Positions 43,279 through 51,627 of a stretch of DNA of 64,000 nucleotides are shown one piece after another (position 1 is the first letter of the stretch; the number at the start of each line of letters is the position of its first letter). The DNA is from Bradyrhizobium sp. AUGA SZCCT0158. Lineage in GTDB: Bacteria > Pseudomonadota > Alphaproteobacteria > Rhizobiales > Xanthobacteraceae. The position numbers and the translations under genes were made by a program. Where the stretch lies: the NCBI RefSeq assembly GCF_018130065.1, contig NZ_JAFCME010000011.1:62001-126000 (forward strand). Direction: 5' to 3'. Under the pieces are notes generated by a model, which saw only the letters and a program-made list of their open reading frames with translations, was not told the origin of the DNA and searched no databases.

Positions 43279-43905
43279 TTAGGCCACGCCGTTGTCGATG
43301 GCCAACCGCACCAGTTCGGCGGATGTGCGCACGCCGAGTTTGTGGCGCATGATCGAGGATGTATTGGCGACGGTCTTGTAGGAGGAATGGACCAGCCACG
43401 CGATTTCGGACAGGCATTTTCCTGCACTGAGCAGGCGCAGTATCTCCATCTCGCGCGCCGTGAGTTTTGAAAGCGGGCTCCTTGCGTACGATGGTCCGGC
43501 GAATGCAATGCTTTGCGCAATCGCCGGCGGCAAATAGACCCCGCCCTTTGCTACCTCGCGGATGGCATCAACAAGGTCCTGGGGATCCCCGGTCTTGGAG
43601 ACAAAACCCTTGGCGCCGACGTCGATGGCGCGCGCGGCGAATACCGGGTCATCGTTCATGCTGAACATGATGATGCGCGCCGACGCATCGCGCCCTAGCA
43701 GGCGTCGCGCCAACTCGAAACCGGACACCGTCGGAAGGTTGATGTCGAGCACGCAGATATCGGGATGCCGTTCGCCGAACACGCGCTCGCCGCTCTCCGC
43801 GTCGGAGGCTTCCACGACATCGATCTCCGGCTCGTCCGCGAACAAGGCACGACAGCCTGAAGCTACGATGCGATGGTCATCAACGATCAGAACGCGCATT
43901 GGCAT
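43279..43905 (-). CDS. NarL/LuxR-family response regulator (FlhR-like)
   Basis: A 208-residue regulator. Receiver domain 1-120 with acidic pocket D9/D10, phospho-acceptor D54 in VLDINLP and Lys in VSKTGDP; C-terminal LuxR helix-turn-helix (about 145-200, PLSKLTAREMEILRLLSAG). It is divergent from a HisKA_3 kinase at 44105, with 199 bp between, so they form a two-component pair. Similar pairs (FlhSR in Paracoccus) control formaldehyde oxidation genes; the adjacent fghA supports that idea here. A second ATG lies two codons in. Confidence 0.9.
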   Translation of the reverse strand: MPMRVLIVDDHRIVASGCRALFADEPEIDVVEASDAESGERVFGERHPDICVLDINLPTVSGFELARRLLGRDASARIIMFSMNDDPVFAARAIDVGAKGFVSKTGDPQDLVDAIREVAKGGVYLPPAIAQSIAFAGPSYARSPLSKLTAREMEILRLLSAGKCLSEIAWLVHSSYKTVANTSSIMRHKLGVRTSAELVRLAIDNGVA

Positions 43906-44104
43906 TGGTCCCGAATAGCCGCGTCAATCCCGTTGTGCACCGCATCAGGTGAACACCTGCCGTCGATGGTCATGCAACCCGGGCGATGTTGCTATACGCT
44001 TCGATTAGATAGACGCCGGTTTTATCTGTCAACGCTCTGCTCGATGATGAATTGAAGACGAGTTCGCTCTCAGGCAAAGGCGATTTCACTCCTGGACAAA
44101 TGAT

Positions 44105-45478
44105 ATGTGGCAAAAGCTTTCGTTACGTGCCCGGATCAACCTGTTGCTCGCGCTCGTCCTCACGCTTGGTCTGGCCATCAACGTTGCGCGGCTTGTGCTC
44201 GAGGCCGGCCCCCGGGTGCAGGCCGAAGATCAAAGCGTCATACGATTGGCGCGCGAGTTCATCGATACGATCGTTGCAGGATTGAACGAGGCGCCGGATC
44301 CCGAGGCGCGACTGAACCAGATTGTTCACGACCTCAACAAGCTGCGTCACGTCAGCATCACCCGACAGAGCGAAGCCGTCGCAAGATCCGGGATCGCGGA
44401 CAAGCCGGACGACAATCCCGATGCACGCTCGCCGCCGGCATGGTTTGTCCGGCTTGTTCACCCCGAACAGACCACGGTGAACGTGCCGATCTCGATCAAG
44501 GCAAAACCGGACACGCTGCTGATCACGTCGCATCCCAACGACGAGATGGCCGAAATCTGGGACGGGATATTCACTCAGCTCCTGATCGGCGCCGCGATTG
44601 CGATCGTTCTATTCCTCATTACCAGCAGGGTCGTTGGCCGGGCGCTGGCGCCGATCCAGACGCTTTCGAGTGCGATGGCGAAGATCGAGGCCGGCGGCTA
44701 CGACACGCGCGTGAAACCGGACGGGCCGCCGGAACTCGTTGCCATTTGCGACAAGTTGAATCACCTTGCGGCCACTCTGGGCGATGCGGTTGAAGACAAG
44801 CGGCGCCTGGCCGAGCGCGTCGTCTCGCTGCAGGATGTTGAACGCAAGGAAATTGCCCGCGAACTGCACGATGAATTTGGCCCCTATCTCTTCGCTTTGC
44901 GGGTGCACGCCAGCGCCCTGACGCGGATTGCGGATGCGGGGGATCCGAGCGCGGAGGCCACGCGAAGGCACGGCAGTGCCATATTGGAACAGCTGAATGC
45001 CTTGCAGGCGTCCAATCGCCGGGTTCTTGAAAAATTGCGCCCCGTAGGACTGACGGAACTCGGCCTTCGCGAGGCGCTCGGCGCGCTGCTGCGCCTGTGG
45101 GGCGAGTCTCACCCCGAAGTCGCTATCGAAACGGCGATCTCGCCCTCGTTGGGCGACACCGGCGAGACGGCTGATCTGACGATCTACCGCACCATCCAGG
45201 AAGCCCTGACCAATGTGTTTCGCCACGCCGGCGCCACCTGCATCGAGGTAAGCGTTCAACCGGCCGAACTGCCTGTGGGGCTTGCGCGTAGCGGCCGCGG
45301 CGGCGCGCTGGTGCGGGTTCGTGACAATGGCAACGGATTGGGGCCCGATCACAAGCTGGGCTTCGGGCTAACCGGCATGCGCGAGCGCATTTTGGCGCTG
45401 GGCGGCTCGCTTACGATTGCCTCCGGGGACAGCGGCGTAACGGTAGAAGCCCTGGTTCCCCGGGACGTGGGGCGATAG
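44105..45478 (+). CDS. Sensor histidine kinase, HisKA_3/UhpB type (FlhS-like)
   Basis: A 457-residue membrane kinase. Helices at about 10-30 and 157-176 bracket a 125-residue periplasmic sensor region; HAMP about 177-230; dimerisation/phosphoacceptor domain with H255 in ARELHDEFGP; HATPase_c with TIQEALTNVFRHAGA and the G-box GFGLTGMRER. This is the partner expected for a NarL-type regulator and lies divergent from one. The periplasmic location of the sensor would suit a signal from methanol oxidation or lanthanides (inference). Its stop codon lies in the hairpin of a palindromic element. Confidence 0.9.
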   Translation: MWQKLSLRARINLLLALVLTLGLAINVARLVLEAGPRVQAEDQSVIRLAREFIDTIVAGLNEAPDPEARLNQIVHDLNKLRHVSITRQSEAVARSGIADKPDDNPDARSPPAWFVRLVHPEQTTVNVPISIKAKPDTLLITSHPNDEMAEIWDGIFTQLLIGAAIAIVLFLITSRVVGRALAPIQTLSSAMAKIEAGGYDTRVKPDGPPELVAICDKLNHLAATLGDAVEDKRRLAERVVSLQDVERKEIARELHDEFGPYLFALRVHASALTRIADAGDPSAEATRRHGSAILEQLNALQASNRRVLEKLRPVGLTELGLREALGALLRLWGESHPEVAIETAISPSLGDTGETADLTIYRTIQEALTNVFRHAGATCIEVSVQPAELPVGLARSGRGGALVRVRDNGNGLGPDHKLGFGLTGMRERILALGGSLTIASGDSGVTVEALVPRDVGR

Positions 45479-45555
45479 AGCCCGTTGGGCTCTAGATTCT
45501 TTTTTGACGCGTTTTCTTGACGCGAACCGGTGTCCACTTCGCTGGAAAGCGCTCT
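45476..45555. repeat. Rhizobiales palindromic intergenic element, copy 2 (inverted); doubles as terminator-like hairpin
   Basis: The reverse complement aligns with copy 1 at 10329 (CCAGCGAAGTGG, CCGGTTC, AAAACGCGTCAAAA, CTAGAGCCC). TAGAGCCC (45476-45483) and GGGCTCTA (45487-45494) form an 8 bp stem that includes the kinase stop codon, and TTTTTT follows at 45500-45505. It could therefore terminate kinase transcription ahead of the TonB receptor gene. Confidence 0.78.
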
Positions 45556-45669
45556 AATTCGGGAATTTTTCCCGAACCCGTTCGGGACGTTTTGAATGGT
45601 GCGCAACTTTTTTGACGCCCGTAAGATCATCCGCGGCGTACCGGCAGACACCAATGCAGCCGGAATGGG

Positions 45670-48108
45670 ATGGGACGAAGTAAAATGGGCGCGCGATTCC
45701 TGTTTATCGGGACAATATCACTGTGCCTGGTTCCCGGGAGTGACTGCGCTCAAGCCCAGGACGCGGCCGGTGCGACCGAGGTCTTGCCCGCCATCGAGGT
45801 GGTTTCTCCGGGGACAGCTGCCAGGCCCGCCCGCAGCAGAAATGCGCCCCGGGCGAGCAGGAACGTCCGCAGGGTTTTCGTCTATCCGACCGCGCCCACG
45901 CCGACGGCCGGTTCCGGAATGGATGTCGACAAGGTGGCGGCAAGCGTCAACGCAGTGGGTGCCGGACAGATCGCGCGCACCGGCTCGCTGAACATCGCGG
46001 ACGCATTACAGCAGCAGGTGCCCGGTATCATCATCAGTGATACGACCGGAAATCCGTTTATGCCCGACATCCAATTTCGAGGTTTCGTCGCATCACCGGT
46101 CGCCGGTACGCCTCAGGGACTGGCGGTTTACCAGAATGGCGTGCGGATCAACGAAGCGTTCGGCGACACCGTCAACTGGGACCTGATCCCGACTGCCGCG
46201 ATCAGGTCGGTCACCGTCGTCACCAACAATCCCGCATTCGGTCTCAATGCGCTGGGCGGCGCCGTCAACGTCCAGATGAAGGATGGCTTCAACTATCGTG
46301 GCGCCGAAATCAACACGATGGGCGGTTCGTTCGGACGCATCCAGAGTTCGGCGCAGTATGGCAAGCAGATCGACAATTTTTCCGTCTATGGCGCGCTCGA
46401 AGGCGTGCGTGATAACGGCTTTCGCAATTTTTCGGAGTCGGCCATTCGCCGGTTCTATGGCGATGTCGGCTACCGCACCGATAGCAGTGAATTTCACCTC
46501 AACGTGGGCCTGGCCAAGAACAATTTCGGCGCGGCGGCGACGGTGCCGGCTGAACTGCTGCAGAATTACTGGGGCGCCACCTACACCACGCCGCAGACGA
46601 CATCCAATCAGGTTGCCTATGCCAATTTGACCGGAAAGGTCGAGGCCACGCCGACCTGGACGATCGAAGGCTCGGCCCGTGTCCGCGCTTTCAGGCAAAA
46701 GACGGTGGACGGCAATCCGACCGAGACGGAGCGCTGCGCGGCCGATCCGGGCCTGCTTTGCTTTAACGACGACGACGTCCCGGCGAATGGCCTCAACGGC
46801 GTCCAGCTTGCCAATCCCTTCCCCGACAATGCCGTGCTGGGACAGATCGACCGGACCACAACCCGTTCGCTCACGACCGGGGCAACCCTGCAGGCCACCA
46901 ATACCGACCAGCTGTTCGGGCACAACAACCAGTTCATGGTCGGCGCCAGTATCGACTCCGGTGTCACCCGGTTCGGGGCGAGCGCGGAACTCGGCACCAT
47001 CGGTTCAAACTACGTCGTCAACGGCAGTGGCATCTATCTCGGACCCTCCGGCGAGCCGATCTCGATCGGCCCGGTTTCGCTTCGCGCCACCAACCGCTAC
47101 ACCGGGCTCTACGCGTCAGACACGTTCGACGTGACCGATCGATTTTCGATCACGGGCGGCGGCCGGTTCAACCATGCGCATATTAAGCTCGAGGACCAGA
47201 TCGGTACGGCGCTCAACGGCGAGCATACGTTTACCCGCTTCAATCCGATGATCGGCGGCACCTACAAGATCACACCCGCCTTGACTGCCTATGCGGGGTA
47301 TTCCGAGGCCAATCGTGCACCGACCCCGCTGGAGCTTGCGTGCGCCGACCCCTTGCGCCCCTGTCTCATTGCCGCATTCCTCATCGCCGACCCGCCGCTG
47401 AAGCAAGTCGTGTCCCGCACCATCGAGGCAGGCTTCCGCGGAACGTCGGAACTGAATATCGGAACGTTGAGTTGGAAAGTTGGTGCGTTCCGCGCCACCA
47501 ACGCCGATGACATCCTCGCAATTCCGAGCCCCGAGCTGCAGGGATTTGGTTACTTCCAGAACGTAGGCCGGACCCGGCGCCAGGGCATCGACGCCCAGGT
47601 CAATCTGACGTCCAAGACACTGCAACTTTATGCCAGCTATGCCCTCGTGGATGCGCGCTTCCTCGACGCGCTGCAGGTCGGCTCCAATAGCCCGTTTGCC
47701 GATGACAACGGCAATGTCCAGATTCTGCCGGGCAATCGAATTCCGGCGATCCCCCGCAACCGGATCAAGTTCGGCATCGACTACGCGATCACGGATGCCT
47801 TCAAGGTCGGAGGCGATGCGCTGTTCGTCGACAACCAGTTTTTTGCCGGCGACGAATCCAATCAGGCGCCGAGACTGCCGTCCTATGCGGTGTTCAATCT
47901 GCACACCTCGTATCAGATCAACAAGACGCTCCAGATCTATGGGCGCGTGGATAACATCTTCGATAACCGCTATGCGACTTACGGGACCTTCTTCGACATG
48001 GGCGACATCCCCAACTTCGCCAATGGCGGCGCACCCTTCACCGACGCGCGTTCGCTCAGCCCGGCGCGGCCGCGCGCCTTCTACGCAGGCCTGAAGTCGA
48101 CCTTCTGA
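45670..48108 (+). CDS. TonB-dependent outer-membrane receptor
   Basis: An 812-residue protein, or 807 from a second ATG at 45685 directly before the signal peptide. Plug domain about 85-215 (SLNIADALQQQVPGIIIS, DIQFRGFVASPVAGTPQGLAVYQNGVRINEAFGD, the NNPAFGLNALGGAVNV segment) followed by a 22-strand barrel ending in Phe (FYAGLKSTF). TonB receptors import scarce metals or chelates. Placement at the edge of a xoxF/lut-like island suggests lanthanide or lanthanophore uptake (LutH-like), an inference from context only. There is no TonB gene in the window. Confidence 0.9.
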   Translation: MGRSKMGARFLFIGTISLCLVPGSDCAQAQDAAGATEVLPAIEVVSPGTAARPARSRNAPRASRNVRRVFVYPTAPTPTAGSGMDVDKVAASVNAVGAGQIARTGSLNIADALQQQVPGIIISDTTGNPFMPDIQFRGFVASPVAGTPQGLAVYQNGVRINEAFGDTVNWDLIPTAAIRSVTVVTNNPAFGLNALGGAVNVQMKDGFNYRGAEINTMGGSFGRIQSSAQYGKQIDNFSVYGALEGVRDNGFRNFSESAIRRFYGDVGYRTDSSEFHLNVGLAKNNFGAAATVPAELLQNYWGATYTTPQTTSNQVAYANLTGKVEATPTWTIEGSARVRAFRQKTVDGNPTETERCAADPGLLCFNDDDVPANGLNGVQLANPFPDNAVLGQIDRTTTRSLTTGATLQATNTDQLFGHNNQFMVGASIDSGVTRFGASAELGTIGSNYVVNGSGIYLGPSGEPISIGPVSLRATNRYTGLYASDTFDVTDRFSITGGGRFNHAHIKLEDQIGTALNGEHTFTRFNPMIGGTYKITPALTAYAGYSEANRAPTPLELACADPLRPCLIAAFLIADPPLKQVVSRTIEAGFRGTSELNIGTLSWKVGAFRATNADDILAIPSPELQGFGYFQNVGRTRRQGIDAQVNLTSKTLQLYASYALVDARFLDALQVGSNSPFADDNGNVQILPGNRIPAIPRNRIKFGIDYAITDAFKVGGDALFVDNQFFAGDESNQAPRLPSYAVFNLHTSYQINKTLQIYGRVDNIFDNRYATYGTFFDMGDIPNFANGGAPFTDARSLSPARPRAFYAGLKSTF

Positions 48109-48117
48109 AGCGAACCG

Positions 48118-48513
48118 TCACGGTCGATTCCACCAGGAAAAGCCGATCCATCCCAGCATCACTGCGCCTGCAATCCACAACAGGATGATAACAGCCATTC
48201 CGGCTCGGCTGATCGGACGCTGCGCGGCCGCGTTCGCCTTGGCGCGGCATTCGACCATGATCTCATCGGGAATCAGCGTCACCACGAGCCAGATGCCCAA
48301 AGGGAGCAGGATCAACTCGTCGAGATAGCCGACGACCGGGATGAAGTCCGGAATGAGGTCAATCGGCGACAGCGCATATCCGGCAACGGCAATGGCGAGC
48401 GCCTTCGCGTACCACGGCACGCGCGGATCGCGGGACGCGAGATAGATCGCGTGAGCGTCGCGTTTCAGAGCCTTCGCCCAGGTTTTGATACGAGTTTTGA
48501 TACGAGAGAGCAT
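48118..48513 (-). CDS. YkvA-type DUF1232 membrane protein
   Basis: A 131-residue protein with the DUF1232 core AKALAIAVAGYALSPIDLIP followed by DFIPVVGYLDELILLPLGIW, plus a C-terminal hydrophobic helix (about 107-126). It is a small inner-membrane protein of unknown role found widely in bacteria. It is convergent with the TonB receptor gene (9 bp gap) and in the same direction as cbbR, 64 bp downstream of it. No sign of a link to either pathway. Confidence 0.88.
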   Translation of the reverse strand: MLSRIKTRIKTWAKALKRDAHAIYLASRDPRVPWYAKALAIAVAGYALSPIDLIPDFIPVVGYLDELILLPLGIWLVVTLIPDEIMVECRAKANAAAQRPISRAGMAVIILLWIAGAVMLGWIGFSWWNRP

Positions 48514-48577
48514 GGAGCCTTCCAGAGTACCGGATTGCCGGTCAAGGTAGCAGCGTGATCAGAACTTGCGTGGCATT

Positions 48578-49549
48578 TCAGCCGCGTTTCTTGCGGATGG
48601 ATGACCGGGTGAGACGCAGGCGGCCATTGGTGCGCGGCAGAAACTGCTTGCCCCTGGTGCTGAGGAAATCGAGCATCGCCTGCGCCGGCGGCAGCAAGAC
48701 CTTGTCCTTGCGGGCGAGCGCGTACCATTGCCGGATCACGGGAAGGCCGTCCACGTCGAGCGTGGTCAATCGCCGCTCGTCGAGTTCGGTCGCCACCGTG
48801 TGTGCGGAAATGAATGCAATGCCCAAACCTGCGATCACGGCCTGCTTGATGGTCTCGTTGCTGCTCATGACGAGGCCGATCCTGGGGCGAATGCCGGCCG
48901 ATTCGAACAGTTGTTCCATCAACCCGCGCGTTCCGGATCCAGGCTCGCGCGTCAGGAAAGTTTCGCTGGCGAGTTCGCCCGGCGCGATGCGGGATTTTCG
49001 CGCCAGCCGATGTCCGGTCGGCGCGATGATGACGTGGGGGTGATCGCCGATCAGGTGAACGTTCATGTCGATGTCTGCAGGCGGGCGGCCCATGATCGCA
49101 AAGTCGAGATCGTAGCCGCGCAATGCCGTGCCTATCTCCTGCCGGTTTCCGATCGAGAGCGTGACTTCGACGTCCGGATGCCGTTTCGAAAATCCTGAAA
49201 TCATGAACGGCACGAAATATTTCGCGGTGCTGACGGCGCCGATCGAGATGCGGCCGGCGGTCTTCCCCGCCATCATCGCCATCGTGGTTTCGCAATCTGA
49301 TATCGCCGCCTCGATCCGCTCAGTCAGCGCCAGCACTTCGCGTCCGGCATCCGTCAGCAGCATGCCGTCGCCGGTGCGCTGGATCAGCGGCAGTCCGGCG
49401 AGTGCCTGCAAATTGCGAAGCTGCAGCGTGACCGCGGGCTGGGTGAGATGGAGCTGTTTGGCCGCTGATGTGACCGATCGACTTTTTTGAACAGCGGCCA
49501 GTGCACGCAACTGGCGGATCGTCACTTCCCGCAATAACCGGCCTGCCAT
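48578..49549 (-). CDS. cbbR: LysR-family regulator of the CBB operon, CbbR
   Basis: A 323-residue transcription factor. N-terminal winged helix-turn-helix (about 8-66, TSAAKQLHLTQPAVTLQLRN), then a type 2 periplasmic-binding-like effector domain (about 95-300). CbbR activates the Calvin cycle genes in response to metabolites such as ribulose bisphosphate or ATP/NADPH. It is divergent from cbbF with 149 bp between, the classical arrangement. Ends with a basic tail (RSSIRKKRG). Confidence 0.93.
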   Translation of the reverse strand: MAGRLLREVTIRQLRALAAVQKSRSVTSAAKQLHLTQPAVTLQLRNLQALAGLPLIQRTGDGMLLTDAGREVLALTERIEAAISDCETTMAMMAGKTAGRISIGAVSTAKYFVPFMISGFSKRHPDVEVTLSIGNRQEIGTALRGYDLDFAIMGRPPADIDMNVHLIGDHPHVIIAPTGHRLARKSRIAPGELASETFLTREPGSGTRGLMEQLFESAGIRPRIGLVMSSNETIKQAVIAGLGIAFISAHTVATELDERRLTTLDVDGLPVIRQWYALARKDKVLLPPAQAMLDFLSTRGKQFLPRTNGRLRLTRSSIRKKRG

Positions 49550-49698
49550 CGCAGCACCCCTTATAATAAAAACTTTGCCCAGACAAAAGATAACAAAATT
49601 TTACTAATTCGGCAAACTGCGTTTCCTTTGACATCGCGGATTGCCAAGCCGGCGAGACGCTTCGAGAGCCCCCGAAAGAGGGCACAGGGGAGACGGCC
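49550..49698. promoter_or_regulatory. cbbR-cbbF divergent control region
   Basis: A 149 bp AT-rich spacer. TAACAAAATTTTACTAA at 49591-49607 is an AT-rich partial dyad containing T-N11-A (T49591...A49603), the LysR-type box, so it is a candidate CbbR site. TTGACA at 49628-49633 may be a -35 for the cbb operon, but no good -10 is apparent at normal spacing. Confidence 0.5.
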
Positions 49699-50739
49699 AT
49701 GGACGAGCGCGTGACGCTGCGTTCACATCTCGATCGGTCCGCGTTGCAGACACCGCTGCATGGCGCTGCGCTTGCCGACGTGATCAAGGCGATTGCGTCA
49801 GCTTCCATCGAGCTTGCCGGGCTGATCGCGGATGGACCGTTCGCAGGCATTACCGGACGGCACGGCGGCATCAATTCTGACGGCGATCAGCAAAGGGATA
49901 TCGATGTTGCCGCCGATGAATTGATACGGCGTGCCCTACGCGGCACCCCGGTGGCGGCGGTTCTTTCCGAGGAAGCGGCGCTGCCGGAAACCCTGCGTCC
50001 TTCGGCGCCGTTCTGCGTTGCGATCGATCCGCTCGATGGATCGGCCAACCTCGACAACAATATCTCGGTCGGCACCATCTTTTCGATCCGCCCCAGGGGC
50101 AACGATCTGCTTTCGACTTTCTTCGAGCCCGGCACGGCGCAGTGCGCCGCCGGTTTCATCGTCTACGGTCCGCAGACCACGCTCGTCCTCGCGCTCAACG
50201 CGCGCGTCGATGTCTTCATGCTCGACCGCCACGCGCAGGAATTCGTGCAGACCCGGCAGGGTGTGCAGATCGCACGCAATATGCCGGAGTTCGCCATCAA
50301 CGCGTCCAATCACCGCCACTGGCACGGGCCGGTCCGCACCTATATCGATGAGTGCCTCTCCGGCACCAGCGGCGGCGGCGAGGTGGATTTCAACATGCGC
50401 TGGATTGGTTCGCTGGTGGCGGAGGCGCTTCGCATCCTGGTGCGCGGCGGCGTGTTCCTTTATCCGGCCGATGCACGCCCGAGCTATCGGGAAGGGCGGC
50501 TTCGCCTGCTGTACGAAGCCCATCCAATGGCGCTGATCATGGAATGGGCGGGAGGCGCGGCGTCGACCGGGCGCCGGCGAATTCTGGAACTGGCCGCGAA
50601 AACCCCGCATCAGCGGGTGCCACTGATCATGGGATCCGTGCATCACGTGCGCGACGTGACGGCCATCCACGACAGGATCGAACCGATGTTCGACAATAGC
50701 GACGCACCGCTGTTTGCGCGGCGCGGCCTATTTCTCTGA
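49699..50739 (+). CDS. cbbF: Fructose-1,6-bisphosphatase class I (CBB operon)
   Basis: Dephosphorylates fructose bisphosphate, and probably sedoheptulose bisphosphate, during regeneration of the CO2 acceptor. It has 346 residues. The metal/substrate motif IDPLDGSANLDNNISVGTIF is intact, as is the C-terminal sugar-phosphate site with YEAHPMALIMEWAGG. It is first of the cbbFPTALSX operon, with an AGGGGAG RBS. A second, chromosomal FBPase for gluconeogenesis may exist elsewhere. Confidence 0.96.
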   Translation: MDERVTLRSHLDRSALQTPLHGAALADVIKAIASASIELAGLIADGPFAGITGRHGGINSDGDQQRDIDVAADELIRRALRGTPVAAVLSEEAALPETLRPSAPFCVAIDPLDGSANLDNNISVGTIFSIRPRGNDLLSTFFEPGTAQCAAGFIVYGPQTTLVLALNARVDVFMLDRHAQEFVQTRQGVQIARNMPEFAINASNHRHWHGPVRTYIDECLSGTSGGGEVDFNMRWIGSLVAEALRILVRGGVFLYPADARPSYREGRLRLLYEAHPMALIMEWAGGAASTGRRRILELAAKTPHQRVPLIMGSVHHVRDVTAIHDRIEPMFDNSDAPLFARRGLFL

Positions 50740-50751
50740 GGGGCGATCGAC

Positions 50752-51627
50752 ATGTCACGGGCTCATCCCATCATTTCGATCACGGGTTCGTCCGGCGCCG
50801 GCACGACGTCGGTGAAGAAGACGTTCGAGCAGATCTTCCGCCGCGAAAAGGTCGTTGCGGCCTACATCGAGGGCGACGCCTTCCATCGCTACAATCGCTT
50901 TGAGATGCGCACGAAAATGCTGGAGGAAGCCGAGCGCGGCAACAAGCATTTCAGCCATTTCAGCCCGGAAACCAACCTGTTTGTGGAACTGGAACGGGTG
51001 TTCCGGGACTATGGCGAATCCGGTACCGGAACCACCCGGCACTACATCCACGACGACGAAGAGGCGAAGCTGTACGGCGCCGAACCGGGCACGTTCACCG
51101 ACTGGCACCGATTGCCTGAGAATTCCGACCTGCTGTTTTACGAAGGACTGCATGGCGCCGTCGTGACCGACAAGGTCAACGTCGCGCAGCATGCCGATCT
51201 CAAGATCGGCGTCGTGCCTGTCATCAACCTGGAATGGATTCAGAAGCTGCACCGCGACCGCAGCGCCCGTGGCTATACCGCGGAGGCTGTAACCGACACC
51301 ATCCTGCGGCGCATGCCCGACTACGTGAACTACATCTGTCCGCAGTTCGCCGAGACCGACATCAATTTCCAGCGCGTGCCGACGGTCGATACGTCGAACC
51401 CGTTCATCGCGCGGTGGATTCCGACGCCGGACGAATCGATGGTGGTGATCCGCCTGAAGAATCCGCGCGGCATCGATTTCCCGTATCTGCTGTCGATGAT
51501 CCCGCACAGCTTCATGTCGCGCGCCAATTCGATCGTGATCCATGGCGCGAAACTCGATCTGGCGATGCAGCTCATTCTCACCCCGCTGATCCTGCAACTG
51601 ATGGAACGCAAGAGGCGCACGACATGA
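50752..51627 (+). CDS. cbbP: Phosphoribulokinase (CBB operon)
   Basis: Makes ribulose 1,5-bisphosphate from ribulose 5-phosphate and ATP, an enzyme unique to the Calvin cycle. It has 291 residues, the bacterial octameric type. The P-loop GSSGAGTTSVKK is at 12-23; the family segment EGDAFHRYNRFEMR follows; DLLFYEGLHG carries the Walker B-like acid. It lies 12 bp after cbbF and overlaps cbbT (ATGA). Confidence 0.97.
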   Translation: MSRAHPIISITGSSGAGTTSVKKTFEQIFRREKVVAAYIEGDAFHRYNRFEMRTKMLEEAERGNKHFSHFSPETNLFVELERVFRDYGESGTGTTRHYIHDDEEAKLYGAEPGTFTDWHRLPENSDLLFYEGLHGAVVTDKVNVAQHADLKIGVVPVINLEWIQKLHRDRSARGYTAEAVTDTILRRMPDYVNYICPQFAETDINFQRVPTVDTSNPFIARWIPTPDESMVVIRLKNPRGIDFPYLLSMIPHSFMSRANSIVIHGAKLDLAMQLILTPLILQLMERKRRTT

